A DNA stretch of 23,687 nt from an uncultured Eubacteriales bacterium (GTDB taxonomy: Bacteria; Bacillota; Clostridia; Oscillospirales; Acutalibacteraceae), in the NCBI GenBank assembly GCA_934444895.1, contig CAKSDA010000011.1:1-23687 (forward strand). Reading direction: 5' to 3'. Within the stretch, counting starts at the first letter, position 1. The number at the start of each line of letters is the position of its first letter. Made by a program: the position numbers and the translations under genes. Shown piece after piece: positions 15,408 to 22,521 of this stretch. The notes below the pieces were generated by a model. That model worked only from the letters and a program-made list of their open reading frames with translations, ran no database searches and was not told where the DNA came from.

Positions 15408-17494
15408 AAATCACCTTGGCAGAAAATGCGGGATTTTGTTTTGGAGTAAAGCGTGCGGTCGACACGGTTGAACTGCTTTTAAAAAACGGGAAAAAGGTTT
15501 GCACACTGGGTCCTATAATACATAATCCGCAAATGGTTGAAGAATTAAATAAAAAGGGTGTCAGAACCATTGAAAAACCTTCTGAAGCCATGAAAGACGA
15601 GGTAACCGTTATAAGATCGCACGGTGTAACCGAAGCGGTTTTTAACGAATGTAAAAAACATTCCAAAGAGGTTGTTGACGCAACCTGTCCTTTTGTTTCA
15701 AAAATACATAAAATCGTTAAGTCGGCGTCTGAAAAAAACGAAATAATCCTTATAGCCGGAGATGAAAATCATAACGAAGTTATCGGTATCAGAGGATATG
15801 CAAATGGGCCCTCATATGTTTTTTCCGGGGAGGAAGACTTGGATGAACTTATTAAAAATCACCCTGAATTAAAAGAAACAAATGTTACTGTTGTTGCACA
15901 AACAACATTTAATAGAAATACTTGGGAAAAAACTCAAAAAAATTTAAAAAAACTATGTACAAACGCAACAATTTTTGATACAATATGTAATGCAACTGCT
16001 CAGCGCCAGAAAGAGGCGGCAGAGCTTTCCGAACAGTGTGACGCAATGCTTGTTGTCGGCGGGCGTCATAGTTCTAATACAAATAAGTTGTTTGAAATAT
16101 GCAAAAGCCACTGCGAAAAAACCTTTCTGGTGGAAACGGCAGAGGAAATCGATTTTAAACAGTTTTCCGGCTTAGAACATATCGGAGTTGCAGCAGGTGC
16201 TTCAACGCCTGCGCGTATTATAAAGGAGGTCATTTCATTTATGACAGAGACAGTAAAATCCACTGATGAGCTTAATATCGGTGCAGAAATTTCGGACGAT
16301 ATGTCCTTTGAGGAGGCACTTGAACTTTCGCTCAACAGTTTAAATACTGATCAGAAAGTGCACGGTGTGGTATTCGCAGTTAATCCAACAGAAATTCAGG
16401 TTGACATCGGTCGTAAGCAAACAGGTTATGTTCCTGCAAACGAGTTTTCTTACGATTCAAATATAAAGTTAACAGACGCAGTTAAGGTTGGCGACGAACT
16501 TGATTTAATCGTTATGAAAACAAACGATCAGGAAGGCACAATAATGCTTTCAAAGCGTCGCTTCGATAACATTGCCAATTGGGATAAAATTGTTGAGGCA
16601 AGCGAAAATGATTCTGTTCTTGAGGGTAAAGTTACAGATATCATTAAGGGCGGTTTGACACTTAACGCTTTGGGATTCCAGGTGTTTGTTCCGGCATCTC
16701 AGGCAACTATATCAAGAAATGATAATTTAGAGGATCTTAAGGGCAAAACAGTTAAGTTTAAAATTCTTGAAATCGGCCGTCGCCGTCGCATTATCGGCTC
16801 AATCAAGGCTGTTTTAAAGGAAGAAAGAAAAGAACAGGAAGAAAAGTTCTGGTCCAATGTTGCAATTGGCGACAGATTTACCGGTGTTGTTAAATCGCTT
16901 ACCGGTTTCGGCGCTTTTGTTGATCTTGGCGGCGTAGACGGAATGGTTCATATTTCCGAACTTTCCTGGCAGCGTATTAAAAATCCGGCGGAGGTTGTTT
17001 CTGTTGGCGATAAAATAGAGGTCTACATCAAAAACATAGATACCGAAAAGAGAAAAATTTCTCTAGGATATAAAAAGCCTGAAGAAAATCCGTGGACAAT
17101 CTTCATGAACGATTATGCAAATAAAGAAGTAGTAAAAGCAACAATAGTTAATATGACTTCATACGGCGCTTTTGCAAGAATTATTCCCGGAGTTGACGGC
17201 CTTATTCACATATCTCAAATTGCCAATCGCAGAATTGAAAAACCTCAGGATGAGCTTGAAATCGGGCAGGAAGTAGATGTTAAAATCATCGGAATCGACG
17301 AGGAGAAAAAGCGCGTCAGCCTTTCAATACGCGCATTGTTAGAACCTGAAGAGGCTGCTTCCGAGACCACCGATGAAGCAGAAGCAGAAGATACAGCTGC
17401 AAACAGTGAAGTTACTGCAAATAGTGAAGACACTGTAATCAATGAAGAAACTGTTGCAGACAATGCAACCGCTTCTGAAGAAGCAGCAGAATAA
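15404..17494 (+). CDS. ispH: IspH (HMBPP reductase) fused to four S1 RNA-binding domains
   Basis: The N-terminal 279 residues are 4-hydroxy-3-methylbut-2-enyl diphosphate reductase, the last step of the MEP isoprenoid pathway. The 4Fe-4S ligands are C12, C95 and C195; substrate residues include H40 (HNP), RSHG at 71-74, the HNEV motif and a SSNTNKL block. The rest holds four S1 domains at about 315-386, 400-468, 487-556 and 572-643, the last two being the most canonical (GFGAFVDLGGVDGMVHISEL; SYGAFARI). It ends in a Glu/Ala/Thr-rich tail from 645. This fusion is known in clostridia. TTG at 15404 has GGGAGGAG at 15391-15398 and overlaps the plsC stop. An internal ribosome binding site and ATG at 16241 could yield the S1 half alone. 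Total 696 residues. Confidence 0.96.
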   Translation: MKITLAENAGFCFGVKRAVDTVELLLKNGKKVCTLGPIIHNPQMVEELNKKGVRTIEKPSEAMKDEVTVIRSHGVTEAVFNECKKHSKEVVDATCPFVSKIHKIVKSASEKNEIILIAGDENHNEVIGIRGYANGPSYVFSGEEDLDELIKNHPELKETNVTVVAQTTFNRNTWEKTQKNLKKLCTNATIFDTICNATAQRQKEAAELSEQCDAMLVVGGRHSSNTNKLFEICKSHCEKTFLVETAEEIDFKQFSGLEHIGVAAGASTPARIIKEVISFMTETVKSTDELNIGAEISDDMSFEEALELSLNSLNTDQKVHGVVFAVNPTEIQVDIGRKQTGYVPANEFSYDSNIKLTDAVKVGDELDLIVMKTNDQEGTIMLSKRRFDNIANWDKIVEASENDSVLEGKVTDIIKGGLTLNALGFQVFVPASQATISRNDNLEDLKGKTVKFKILEIGRRRRIIGSIKAVLKEERKEQEEKFWSNVAIGDRFTGVVKSLTGFGAFVDLGGVDGMVHISELSWQRIKNPAEVVSVGDKIEVYIKNIDTEKRKISLGYKKPEENPWTIFMNDYANKEVVKATIVNMTSYGAFARIIPGVDGLIHISQIANRRIEKPQDELEIGQEVDVKIIGIDEEKKRVSLSIRALLEPEEAASETTDEAEAEDTAANSEVTANSEDTVINEETVADNATASEEAAE
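16223..16243 (+). promoter_or_regulatory. Internal Shine-Dalgarno and ATG at the IspH/S1 boundary
   Basis: AAGGAGGT (16223-16230), a full match to the anti-Shine-Dalgarno core, is followed 10 bases later by ATG at 16241 in the same frame as ispH. Translation from here would give a 417-residue four-S1-domain protein beginning MTETVKSTDEL, close in design to free-standing clostridial S1 proteins. Confidence 0.55.
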
Positions 17495-17544
17495 TTAACA
17501 TATAATATATTAATATAATATATTAAAAGTTATTTTAAAGCTTT

Positions 17545-17574
17545 AAAACGGCCGAAGAAATTCGGCCGTTTTTT
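17545..17574 (+). terminator. Terminator of the cmk-plsC-ispH unit
   Basis: Twelve-pair stem AAAACGGCCGAA (17545-17556) with its complement (17561-17572), GAAA tetraloop, then a run of six T ending at 17574. Very strong intrinsic terminator on the + strand. The flanking A run could make it weakly active on the - strand for the converging symporter gene. Confidence 0.93.
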
Positions 17575-17580
17575 ATATGC

Positions 17581-17628
17581 ATTTATATTTTATGCGTTTA
17601 TCATATAATTTATATTTTATGCATTTAT
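17581..17628. repeat. 21-base direct repeat overlapping the symporter stop codon
   Basis: Copies at 17581-17601 and 17608-17628 differ at one base (TATGCG versus TATGCA) and are offset by 27 bases. The second copy includes the stop codon of the - strand symporter gene. Probable local duplication in AT-rich DNA. Confidence 0.7.
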
Positions 17629-18599
17629 TTTTTTGATCTTACGGAAAATTTAATGAGTTTTATAAGCGGACCGTAAAAAGGGAACAGAACAGCGGTGGTT
17701 GCCACATTAAAAATAGTGTGAAAAGCGGCTACCGAAACCGAAGTGGCAGGCGATTCAATTATTTTTTCTGCCGAAGTGAATTTTAATCCATAAAAAATAA
17801 TTAAAAATAGTAAAGTTCCAATAACATTCATATAAACATGTGCGGCAACCACTCTTTTGGCATTTTTATTTGTTCCGAAGGAGGACAAATATGCCGTCAT
17901 GCATGTTCCTATATTAGCTCCAAGTACCATACATGCAGCTAAGGTAAAGGTTAAATTTTCGGTAATAGTCAGTGCTTGAACCATTCCTATAGTTGCGGCG
18001 GAGCTTTGTATTATTGCGGTAAAAAGCATTGACATTATAAGGCACAAAATCGGACTTTGGAATTTTGTAAGCATATATGAGAATGAATTTATATTGTTGC
18101 CGATTGTCCCGGTCATAAGTTCCATGCCATACATTAAAATCGAAAATCCTATTAATATACTTCCAATATCTTTTTTTAATTGCTTTTTCGGAATCATAAC
18201 AAATAAAATACCTATAATTGCTATCACCGGGGTAAAAAACGCCGGGTTAAATATTTTAAAAAATATGCTATCGTTTTTAATGCCTGCAAGACTTAAAATC
18301 CATGCGGTAAGAGTAGTGCCAATATTAGATCCAAAAATAATACCGAGAGAGTTTTCAAAAGGAATTATCCCCGAGTTTACAAATCCCACAAGCATTACCG
18401 TAACCGCAGATGAGGACTGCATTGCGGCGGTTATTGCAGTTCCCCAAAAAACACTTTTTAACTTTCCTGATGTAAGGGTTGTAATTATACTTTCAAAGCG
18501 GCCCCCGGAAAGCTTTTCAAGATTTTCCGACATAACATGCATACCGTAAAGAAAAAATGCCAGTCCGCCGAAAATAGTTAAAACCGATAATAAATCCAT
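17625..18599 (-). CDS. Na+/phosphate cotransporter family protein (NptA/PF02690 type)
   Basis: Sodium-phosphate symporter family membrane protein of 324 residues. The two inverted family repeats are visible: QSSSAVTVMLVGFVNSG with GSNIGTTLTAW in the first half, and QSSAATIGMVQALT with GANIGTCMTAY in the second. Around eight to nine hydrophobic segments are present. It stops soon after the membrane domain and lacks the C-terminal PhoU-like domain found in longer (about 540-residue) relatives. The start ATG at 18599 (product beginning MDLLSVLTIFGGL, with GGAG about 10 bases upstream) is preferred over an in-frame start at 18683 that adds 28 atypical residues. Phosphate as substrate is inferred from family; export or import is not known. 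Confidence 0.88.
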   Translation of the reverse strand: MDLLSVLTIFGGLAFFLYGMHVMSENLEKLSGGRFESIITTLTSGKLKSVFWGTAITAAMQSSSAVTVMLVGFVNSGIIPFENSLGIIFGSNIGTTLTAWILSLAGIKNDSIFFKIFNPAFFTPVIAIIGILFVMIPKKQLKKDIGSILIGFSILMYGMELMTGTIGNNINSFSYMLTKFQSPILCLIMSMLFTAIIQSSAATIGMVQALTITENLTFTLAACMVLGANIGTCMTAYLSSFGTNKNAKRVVAAHVYMNVIGTLLFLIIFYGLKFTSAEKIIESPATSVSVAAFHTIFNVATTAVLFPFYGPLIKLIKFSVRSKK

Positions 18600-18743
18600 A
18601 ATTACTACACTCCGATAAAGATAATGCAGTGCGACGGCTTTTGTTTTAAAGTTTATAAGACTGTACATAAAATCAATATGCAAGTTATAAATTTAATATG
18701 ATAATTATAAATTGCGACAAATTAAAGGGGAAATTAAATTAAT

Positions 18744-18774
18744 TTAGGCTTTTGATGAATGATCAAAAGCCTAA
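18744..18774 (-). terminator. Hairpin after the radical SAM gene
   Basis: Perfect 13-pair stem TTAGGCTTTTGAT (18744-18756) with its complement (18762-18774) and a 5-base loop. It lies 38 bases past the radical SAM stop on the - strand. The downstream tract is AT-rich but only weakly T-rich, so strength is uncertain. Confidence 0.65.
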
Positions 18775-18812
18775 CATTTAATAAAGCTTGTTTTAAGAAA
18801 CCTGTTTTAAAT

Positions 18813-19694
18813 TTAGTTCCAATCAGGTATTTTATCACTGCCGACCGATTCCGGGCCTTGTATAAATCCACATAAATTCAATTCCCCAAAAACTAAAGCG
18901 GCGCATGAATACTCTTCTTCAGTAATAGTTCTTAAAAGTTCATTCGGCAGATCTTTGCAAACCGGCGTATATTGACGCATAAGGCTTACAAGAACATTAT
19001 TATCCCATCGTTTTTTTATATGGCGGAGTACCTGCATGGTGTCCTGCAAAGCGCCCGGAAGCATTAAATGCCTTATTATAACGCCGGATTTCATTATTCC
19101 ATTCTCAACTACGGGTTTGCCGGTGATCTGCACCATTTTATCTATTGCGGAGTCAGCATAGTCAAAATAATCCTCTGATTTTGAGTATAAGCCTGAAAGA
19201 TAAGGACTGAAATACTTAAAATCAGTTAAAAATATTTCTATTTTGCCTTTAAGTTTTTCAATAATTTCCGGATTTTCAAACCCGCTTGTGTTGTATACAA
19301 ACGGTATCGAAAGTCCGGATTTTCGCGCAATATCGCAGCTTTCCAAAATAGAGGGCATATAGTGGGTAGGAGTAACAAAATTTATATTATTCGCGCCCAT
19401 ATTCTGAAGTTTTATGTATTCTTCCGCCAGTTGTTTCGGTGTGTATTTTTTGCCTACAGATTTATTTCTGCTGATTTCGAAATTTTGACAGTATACGCAT
19501 CCGAGCGTGCAGTGTGAAAAGAAAACAGTTCCGGATCCGCCGGGACCTGAAATTACAGGTTCTTCCATATAATGCAATGATATGCGGCTTACCTCGCAAA
19601 TACTATTTGCGCCGCAAAATCCTTTTTGGTTATCATTTCGGCAAACGCCGCATTTTCTGGGACAAAGTAAGCAATTGGAATATTCCTCTAAAAT
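18813..19694 (-). CDS. PflX-type radical SAM protein (COG1313), proposed ATT start
   Basis: Radical SAM protein similar to PflX, often labelled a putative pyruvate formate-lyase activating enzyme; its true substrate is unknown. The SAM-cluster motif CTLGCVYC (C62, C66, C69) follows an EEPVISGPGGSG block. The frame stays open upstream of the first TTG (19577) and encodes the family's N-terminal cysteine region: CLLCPRKCGVCR and GFCG (C8, C11, C15, C18, C27), so the gene is longer than that TTG implies. No ATG, GTG or TTG exists between the in-frame stop at 19740-19742 and 19577. ATT at 19692-19694 has GGAGGG (- strand, 19701-19706) 6 bases upstream, giving 293 residues, a normal length. An extra cysteine replaces the usual Asn in GVNR. 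Family firm; start tentative. Confidence 0.85.
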   Translation of the reverse strand: MLEEYSNCLLCPRKCGVCRNDNQKGFCGANSICEVSRISLHYMEEPVISGPGGSGTVFFSHCTLGCVYCQNFEISRNKSVGKKYTPKQLAEEYIKLQNMGANNINFVTPTHYMPSILESCDIARKSGLSIPFVYNTSGFENPEIIEKLKGKIEIFLTDFKYFSPYLSGLYSKSEDYFDYADSAIDKMVQITGKPVVENGIMKSGVIIRHLMLPGALQDTMQVLRHIKKRWDNNVLVSLMRQYTPVCKDLPNELLRTITEEEYSCAALVFGELNLCGFIQGPESVGSDKIPDWN

Positions 19695-19852
19695 ATGTAT
19701 CCCTCCAATTATACATAAATGAATTGCAGTGTTGTATATTTCAGTTTAGACTATTTGAAATTTTGTTATTGCTGTTTGCTCGACAATAGTCAAATATCAA
19801 ATTATATAATAATTATACAACCTGCAACCGATAATTGGAAGAAGCAGTTTTG

Positions 19853-20530
19853 CTATTTGCAAAATCTGTGTTTTCCTATTGTTATTATATGCGGCCTGGA
19901 CCAAATCCAAGAGCTGGTAGCGGTAGAAGGATTAAAATAATAAATGGCTCCGCCGCTGGGATCCATTCCGTTTAATGCGTCTCTTGCCGCTTTATAAGCA
20001 CTGTCGGACACTGCTTTGTCAAACTGACCGTCTGTAAGGCAGGAAAAAGCTCCTTTTTGGTAAATAACGCCGGTTATGGTGGAAGGGAATGAGGGATGCT
20101 CAACCCTGTTAAGAACAACGGCGCCGACTGCAACCTGGCCCATATAAGGTTCTCCGCGAGCCTCGGCGGATATAATTCTTGCTAAAAGATTGTATTCGGA
20201 ATTCGAATAACCGCTTACCCCTTGAGAAGACGAAGATGACGAACCGGTTGGGAGTCCGATTTTTTCCAGCGTCTTTTTGCCTGCGATTCCGTCAGGTGTC
20301 AGTCCGTTTTTCTTTTGAAACTGTATTACGGCATTTTTTGTTGCAGTACCGTATATTCCGTCAACAGCTCCGTTATAGTATCCCCATTTTTTAAGCCTTG
20401 TTTGAATATTTCTTACTTCGGTTCCTCTTGATCCCATTTTGGAAAGCGCGGTAACGCTTATTGAACACACAAAAATTGACAGCAATAAAAACAGCGCCGT
20501 AAAAATAATTACATTTTTTCTGTTTTTCAT
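19853..20530 (-). CDS. sleB: Spore cortex-lytic enzyme SleB-like hydrolase
   Basis: SleB is a lytic transglycosylase that degrades the spore cortex peptidoglycan at germination. The 225-residue product has a signal peptide (basic start, hydrophobic 7-22, likely cleavage after VTA at 26-28). A PG_binding_1 domain spans about 32-94 (MGSRGTEVRNIQTRLKKWGY, DGIYGTATKNAVIQFQ). A Ser-rich linker then leads to a Hydrolase_2 domain from about 112, with the catalytic glutamate in ISAEARGE and an IYYFNP and HRFCK ending. ATG at 20530 has AAGGAG (20539-20544) 8 bases upstream. ypeB, its usual partner, is not next to it. A sigma-G-like promoter is proposed at 20563-20592. It implies a spore-forming lineage; cell-wall hydrolase CwlJ-like roles are an alternative. 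Confidence 0.92.
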   Translation of the reverse strand: MKNRKNVIIFTALFLLLSIFVCSISVTALSKMGSRGTEVRNIQTRLKKWGYYNGAVDGIYGTATKNAVIQFQKKNGLTPDGIAGKKTLEKIGLPTGSSSSSSQGVSGYSNSEYNLLARIISAEARGEPYMGQVAVGAVVLNRVEHPSFPSTITGVIYQKGAFSCLTDGQFDKAVSDSAYKAARDALNGMDPSGGAIYYFNPSTATSSWIWSRPHIITIGKHRFCK

Positions 20531-20562
20531 TTTTTCAGCTCCTTTATTATAGTTTTTTCCTG

Positions 20563-20592
20563 TAGTATTTAAATTATTAAATATTTACTTTC
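20563..20592 (-). promoter_or_regulatory. Possible sigma-G promoter of sleB
   Basis: On the - strand GAAAG (20588-20592), an 18-base spacer and AATACTA (20563-20569) resemble the forespore sigma-G pattern (GHATR, CATNNTA) with one mismatch in each box. AT-rich repeats here make chance matches likely. Confidence 0.35.
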
Positions 20593-20613
20593 AAATTATT
20601 AAATATTTACTTC
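20571..20613. repeat. 22-base tandem direct repeat in the sleB divergent region
   Basis: AT-rich unit beginning AAATTATTAAATATTTACTT occurs at 20571-20590 and again, identical over 20 bases, at 20593-20612, period 22. It lies between the divergent sleB and membrane-protein starts. Confidence 0.85.
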
Positions 20614-20630
20614 CTTTTTTAAGAATAATA

Positions 20631-20639
20631 TGGTAAAAT
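20631..20639 (+). promoter_or_regulatory. Extended -10 promoter of the 20669 membrane gene
   Basis: TGG followed by TAAAAT (20634-20639) forms an extended -10. The -35 region is weak. It overlaps an ATG (20630) that would otherwise be a candidate start, which supports starting the gene at 20669. Confidence 0.45.
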
Positions 20640-20668
20640 CAGTATATAAAAACGGGAAGGTGATAATT

Positions 20669-22306
20669 TTGAAAAGAATTATAACATCGCTTTTAGTAAC
20701 ACTGGTCGCTATGTTTGTTGGATATTATGTTGCAATACCTGCAATAAATATCAAATCGGGCGAATTTTGGTCATTTATTTTTTATTTAATAATCGTATTT
20801 TTTGTTGTTTACTTTTTTGCGGGAATTAAAGCTTATTTCAAAACTGCTAAACAAAATCCCAAAAAAGCAAATCCATTGGAATATTTATTTAAAAAGTTTT
20901 TTAGATTTTTAAAGTATAATAAAAATGCAAAAACAGTTTTCGTGGTTTTTGTTGGCGTTTTAATTGTTGGACTTGGCGCTATATATGTAACTTCCTCTAA
21001 GATTTTTAACGCTAAAAAATATCAGTCTTTGCTTAAGGTTGAGGAGAGCAATTTTAATGAAGACATTTCGGAAATTTCTCTTTCTCAGATTCCTATTGTT
21101 GATAGAGATACCGCAACCAGACTCGGAAGCAGAAAAATCGGTGAGGTGGTTGAGCTTGTATCTCAGTTTGATGTTTCATCATATTACACGCAGATTAACT
21201 ACAAATCAACTCCTACCCGTGTTTCTCCACTTGAATACGCTGATGTTTTTAAGTGGTTAAGCAACAAAAAAGACGGTATACCGTATTATGTAATGATTGA
21301 TATGGCAACTCAAAAAACAAATCTTGTTAAGCTTGATAAGGGTATGAAATATTTGCCATGCGAATATTTTAACAGGGATTTAAAACGCCATGTAAGGTTT
21401 AAATATCCAACTAAAATGTTTCAGTCAATAACATTTGAAATAGATGATAACGGCCATCCGTTTTGGAGTGTTTCATACTACGATTACAAAATAGGCTTTT
21501 TGGGCGGTAAAGATATTTTCGGAATTATTATGGTTGACGCCGTTACAGGGGAAATGACCGATTATCCGGTGGACCAAGTGCCCCAGTGGGTTGATACCGT
21601 TTATGATTCCGGCATGATTATTGAACAGGCCGATTATTGGGGATCTTATAAAAACGGATATATCAACTCGTTTATCGGTCAAAAGAATGTTGTAACAACA
21701 ACAGACGGATACAATTATATTGCACTTAATGACGATGTATGGCTTTATACAGGAATAACTTCCGTTTCAAATGACGCTTCCAATATCGGATTTATTTTGG
21801 TAAATATGCGTACAAAGGAAACAAAAAAGTATACCATTAACGGTGCGGAGGAACTTTCCGCTATGAGTTCGGCTGAGGGAATGATTCAGGAAAAGGGCTA
21901 TACCGCAACCTTCCCAATACTTGTAAATATTGCCGATACCCCTTCATACTTTATAAGCCTTAAAGATGCTGCGGGGCTTGTTAAGGCGTATTCCTTTGTT
22001 TCGGTTGCGAATTACCAAATAGTCGGTGTTTCGGACACAATAGAGGGAGCGTCCGAAGAGTATTTAAGACTGCTTGCAAGCAACGGTCAAGCTGCGGCAA
22101 GTTCTGACGGAACGGTTAAAAAGGACAACAAAATCGAAATATCCGTTTCGGAAATTTCAAATGTTGTTATTGACGGCAATACAGTTTATTATATTAAATC
22201 TTCCGACGGTTCAATTTATATTGCCGATGTAAAAAGTAATTCCTCGCTTCCTTTTGCAAAGCCGGGGCAGAAAATTACAGTGAAAAATGCAACAAAAATT
22301 TCTTAA
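20669..22306 (+). CDS. Large membrane-anchored protein of unknown function
   Basis: A 545-residue protein with three hydrophobic segments at about 4-24, 33-53 and 86-107, then a long domain of about 430 residues predicted outside the membrane. This domain has well-ordered blocks: GHPFWSVSYYDYKIGFLGGKD, a VDAVTGEM turn, VPQWVDTVY, DDVWLYTGITSV, GFILVNMRTKETK and SLKDAAGLVKAYSFV. The TGEM-type strand-turn repeats recall PepSY-like beta folds, but I cannot assign a family. I have seen similar proteins described only as hypothetical in Firmicutes. The C-terminal 60 residues look like a small OB/SH3-like strand set. TTG at 20669 is chosen because AAGGTGAT at 20657-20664 sits 4-5 bases upstream and the product then starts MKRIITSLLV; the upstream ATG at 20630 lies in a promoter-like sequence. 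Monocistronic. Confidence 0.75.
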   Translation: MKRIITSLLVTLVAMFVGYYVAIPAINIKSGEFWSFIFYLIIVFFVVYFFAGIKAYFKTAKQNPKKANPLEYLFKKFFRFLKYNKNAKTVFVVFVGVLIVGLGAIYVTSSKIFNAKKYQSLLKVEESNFNEDISEISLSQIPIVDRDTATRLGSRKIGEVVELVSQFDVSSYYTQINYKSTPTRVSPLEYADVFKWLSNKKDGIPYYVMIDMATQKTNLVKLDKGMKYLPCEYFNRDLKRHVRFKYPTKMFQSITFEIDDNGHPFWSVSYYDYKIGFLGGKDIFGIIMVDAVTGEMTDYPVDQVPQWVDTVYDSGMIIEQADYWGSYKNGYINSFIGQKNVVTTTDGYNYIALNDDVWLYTGITSVSNDASNIGFILVNMRTKETKKYTINGAEELSAMSSAEGMIQEKGYTATFPILVNIADTPSYFISLKDAAGLVKAYSFVSVANYQIVGVSDTIEGASEEYLRLLASNGQAAASSDGTVKKDNKIEISVSEISNVVIDGNTVYYIKSSDGSIYIADVKSNSSLPFAKPGQKITVKNATKIS

Positions 22307-22372
22307 AATTTTTTGCTAATAATTTTAAGCCGGCAGGGTTGCTATTAACAGCCTAAAAAACTGATTCGGATT

Positions 22373-22403
22373 TTTCACTGCTTGCTTTAAGCAAGCAGTG
22401 AAA
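22373..22403. repeat. Perfect 13-pair hairpin without T tract
   Basis: TTTCACTGCTTGC (22373-22385) pairs with its exact complement at 22391-22403 around TTTAA. Neither strand has a following T run, so it is not a standard terminator. It sits 24 bases before the bidirectional terminator between convergent genes. Confidence 0.75.
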
Positions 22404-22426
22404 TAATAAGCAGTAAAAAAATAAAA

Positions 22427-22464
22427 CGCACGCAAAAGAAATAAACTTTTGCGTGCGCCTTTTT
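22427..22464. terminator. Bidirectional terminator
   Basis: Twelve-pair stem CGCACGCAAAAG (22427-22438) with its complement (22446-22457) and a 7-base loop. TTTTT follows on the + strand (22460-22464), and an A run precedes it (T run on the - strand). It can end both the membrane-protein gene and the converging phosphoribosyltransferase gene. Confidence 0.92.
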
Positions 22465-22521
22465 ATGTTATAAAAAATATATATGATATATTTTTCACAT
22501 ATTAGGAACAAAACTTTTCTG

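Noticed and set aside
20630..20668. ATG at 20630 as the start of the membrane-protein gene
   Set aside because: It falls inside an extended -10 promoter-like sequence and has no ribosome binding site; TTG at 20669 has a strong one.
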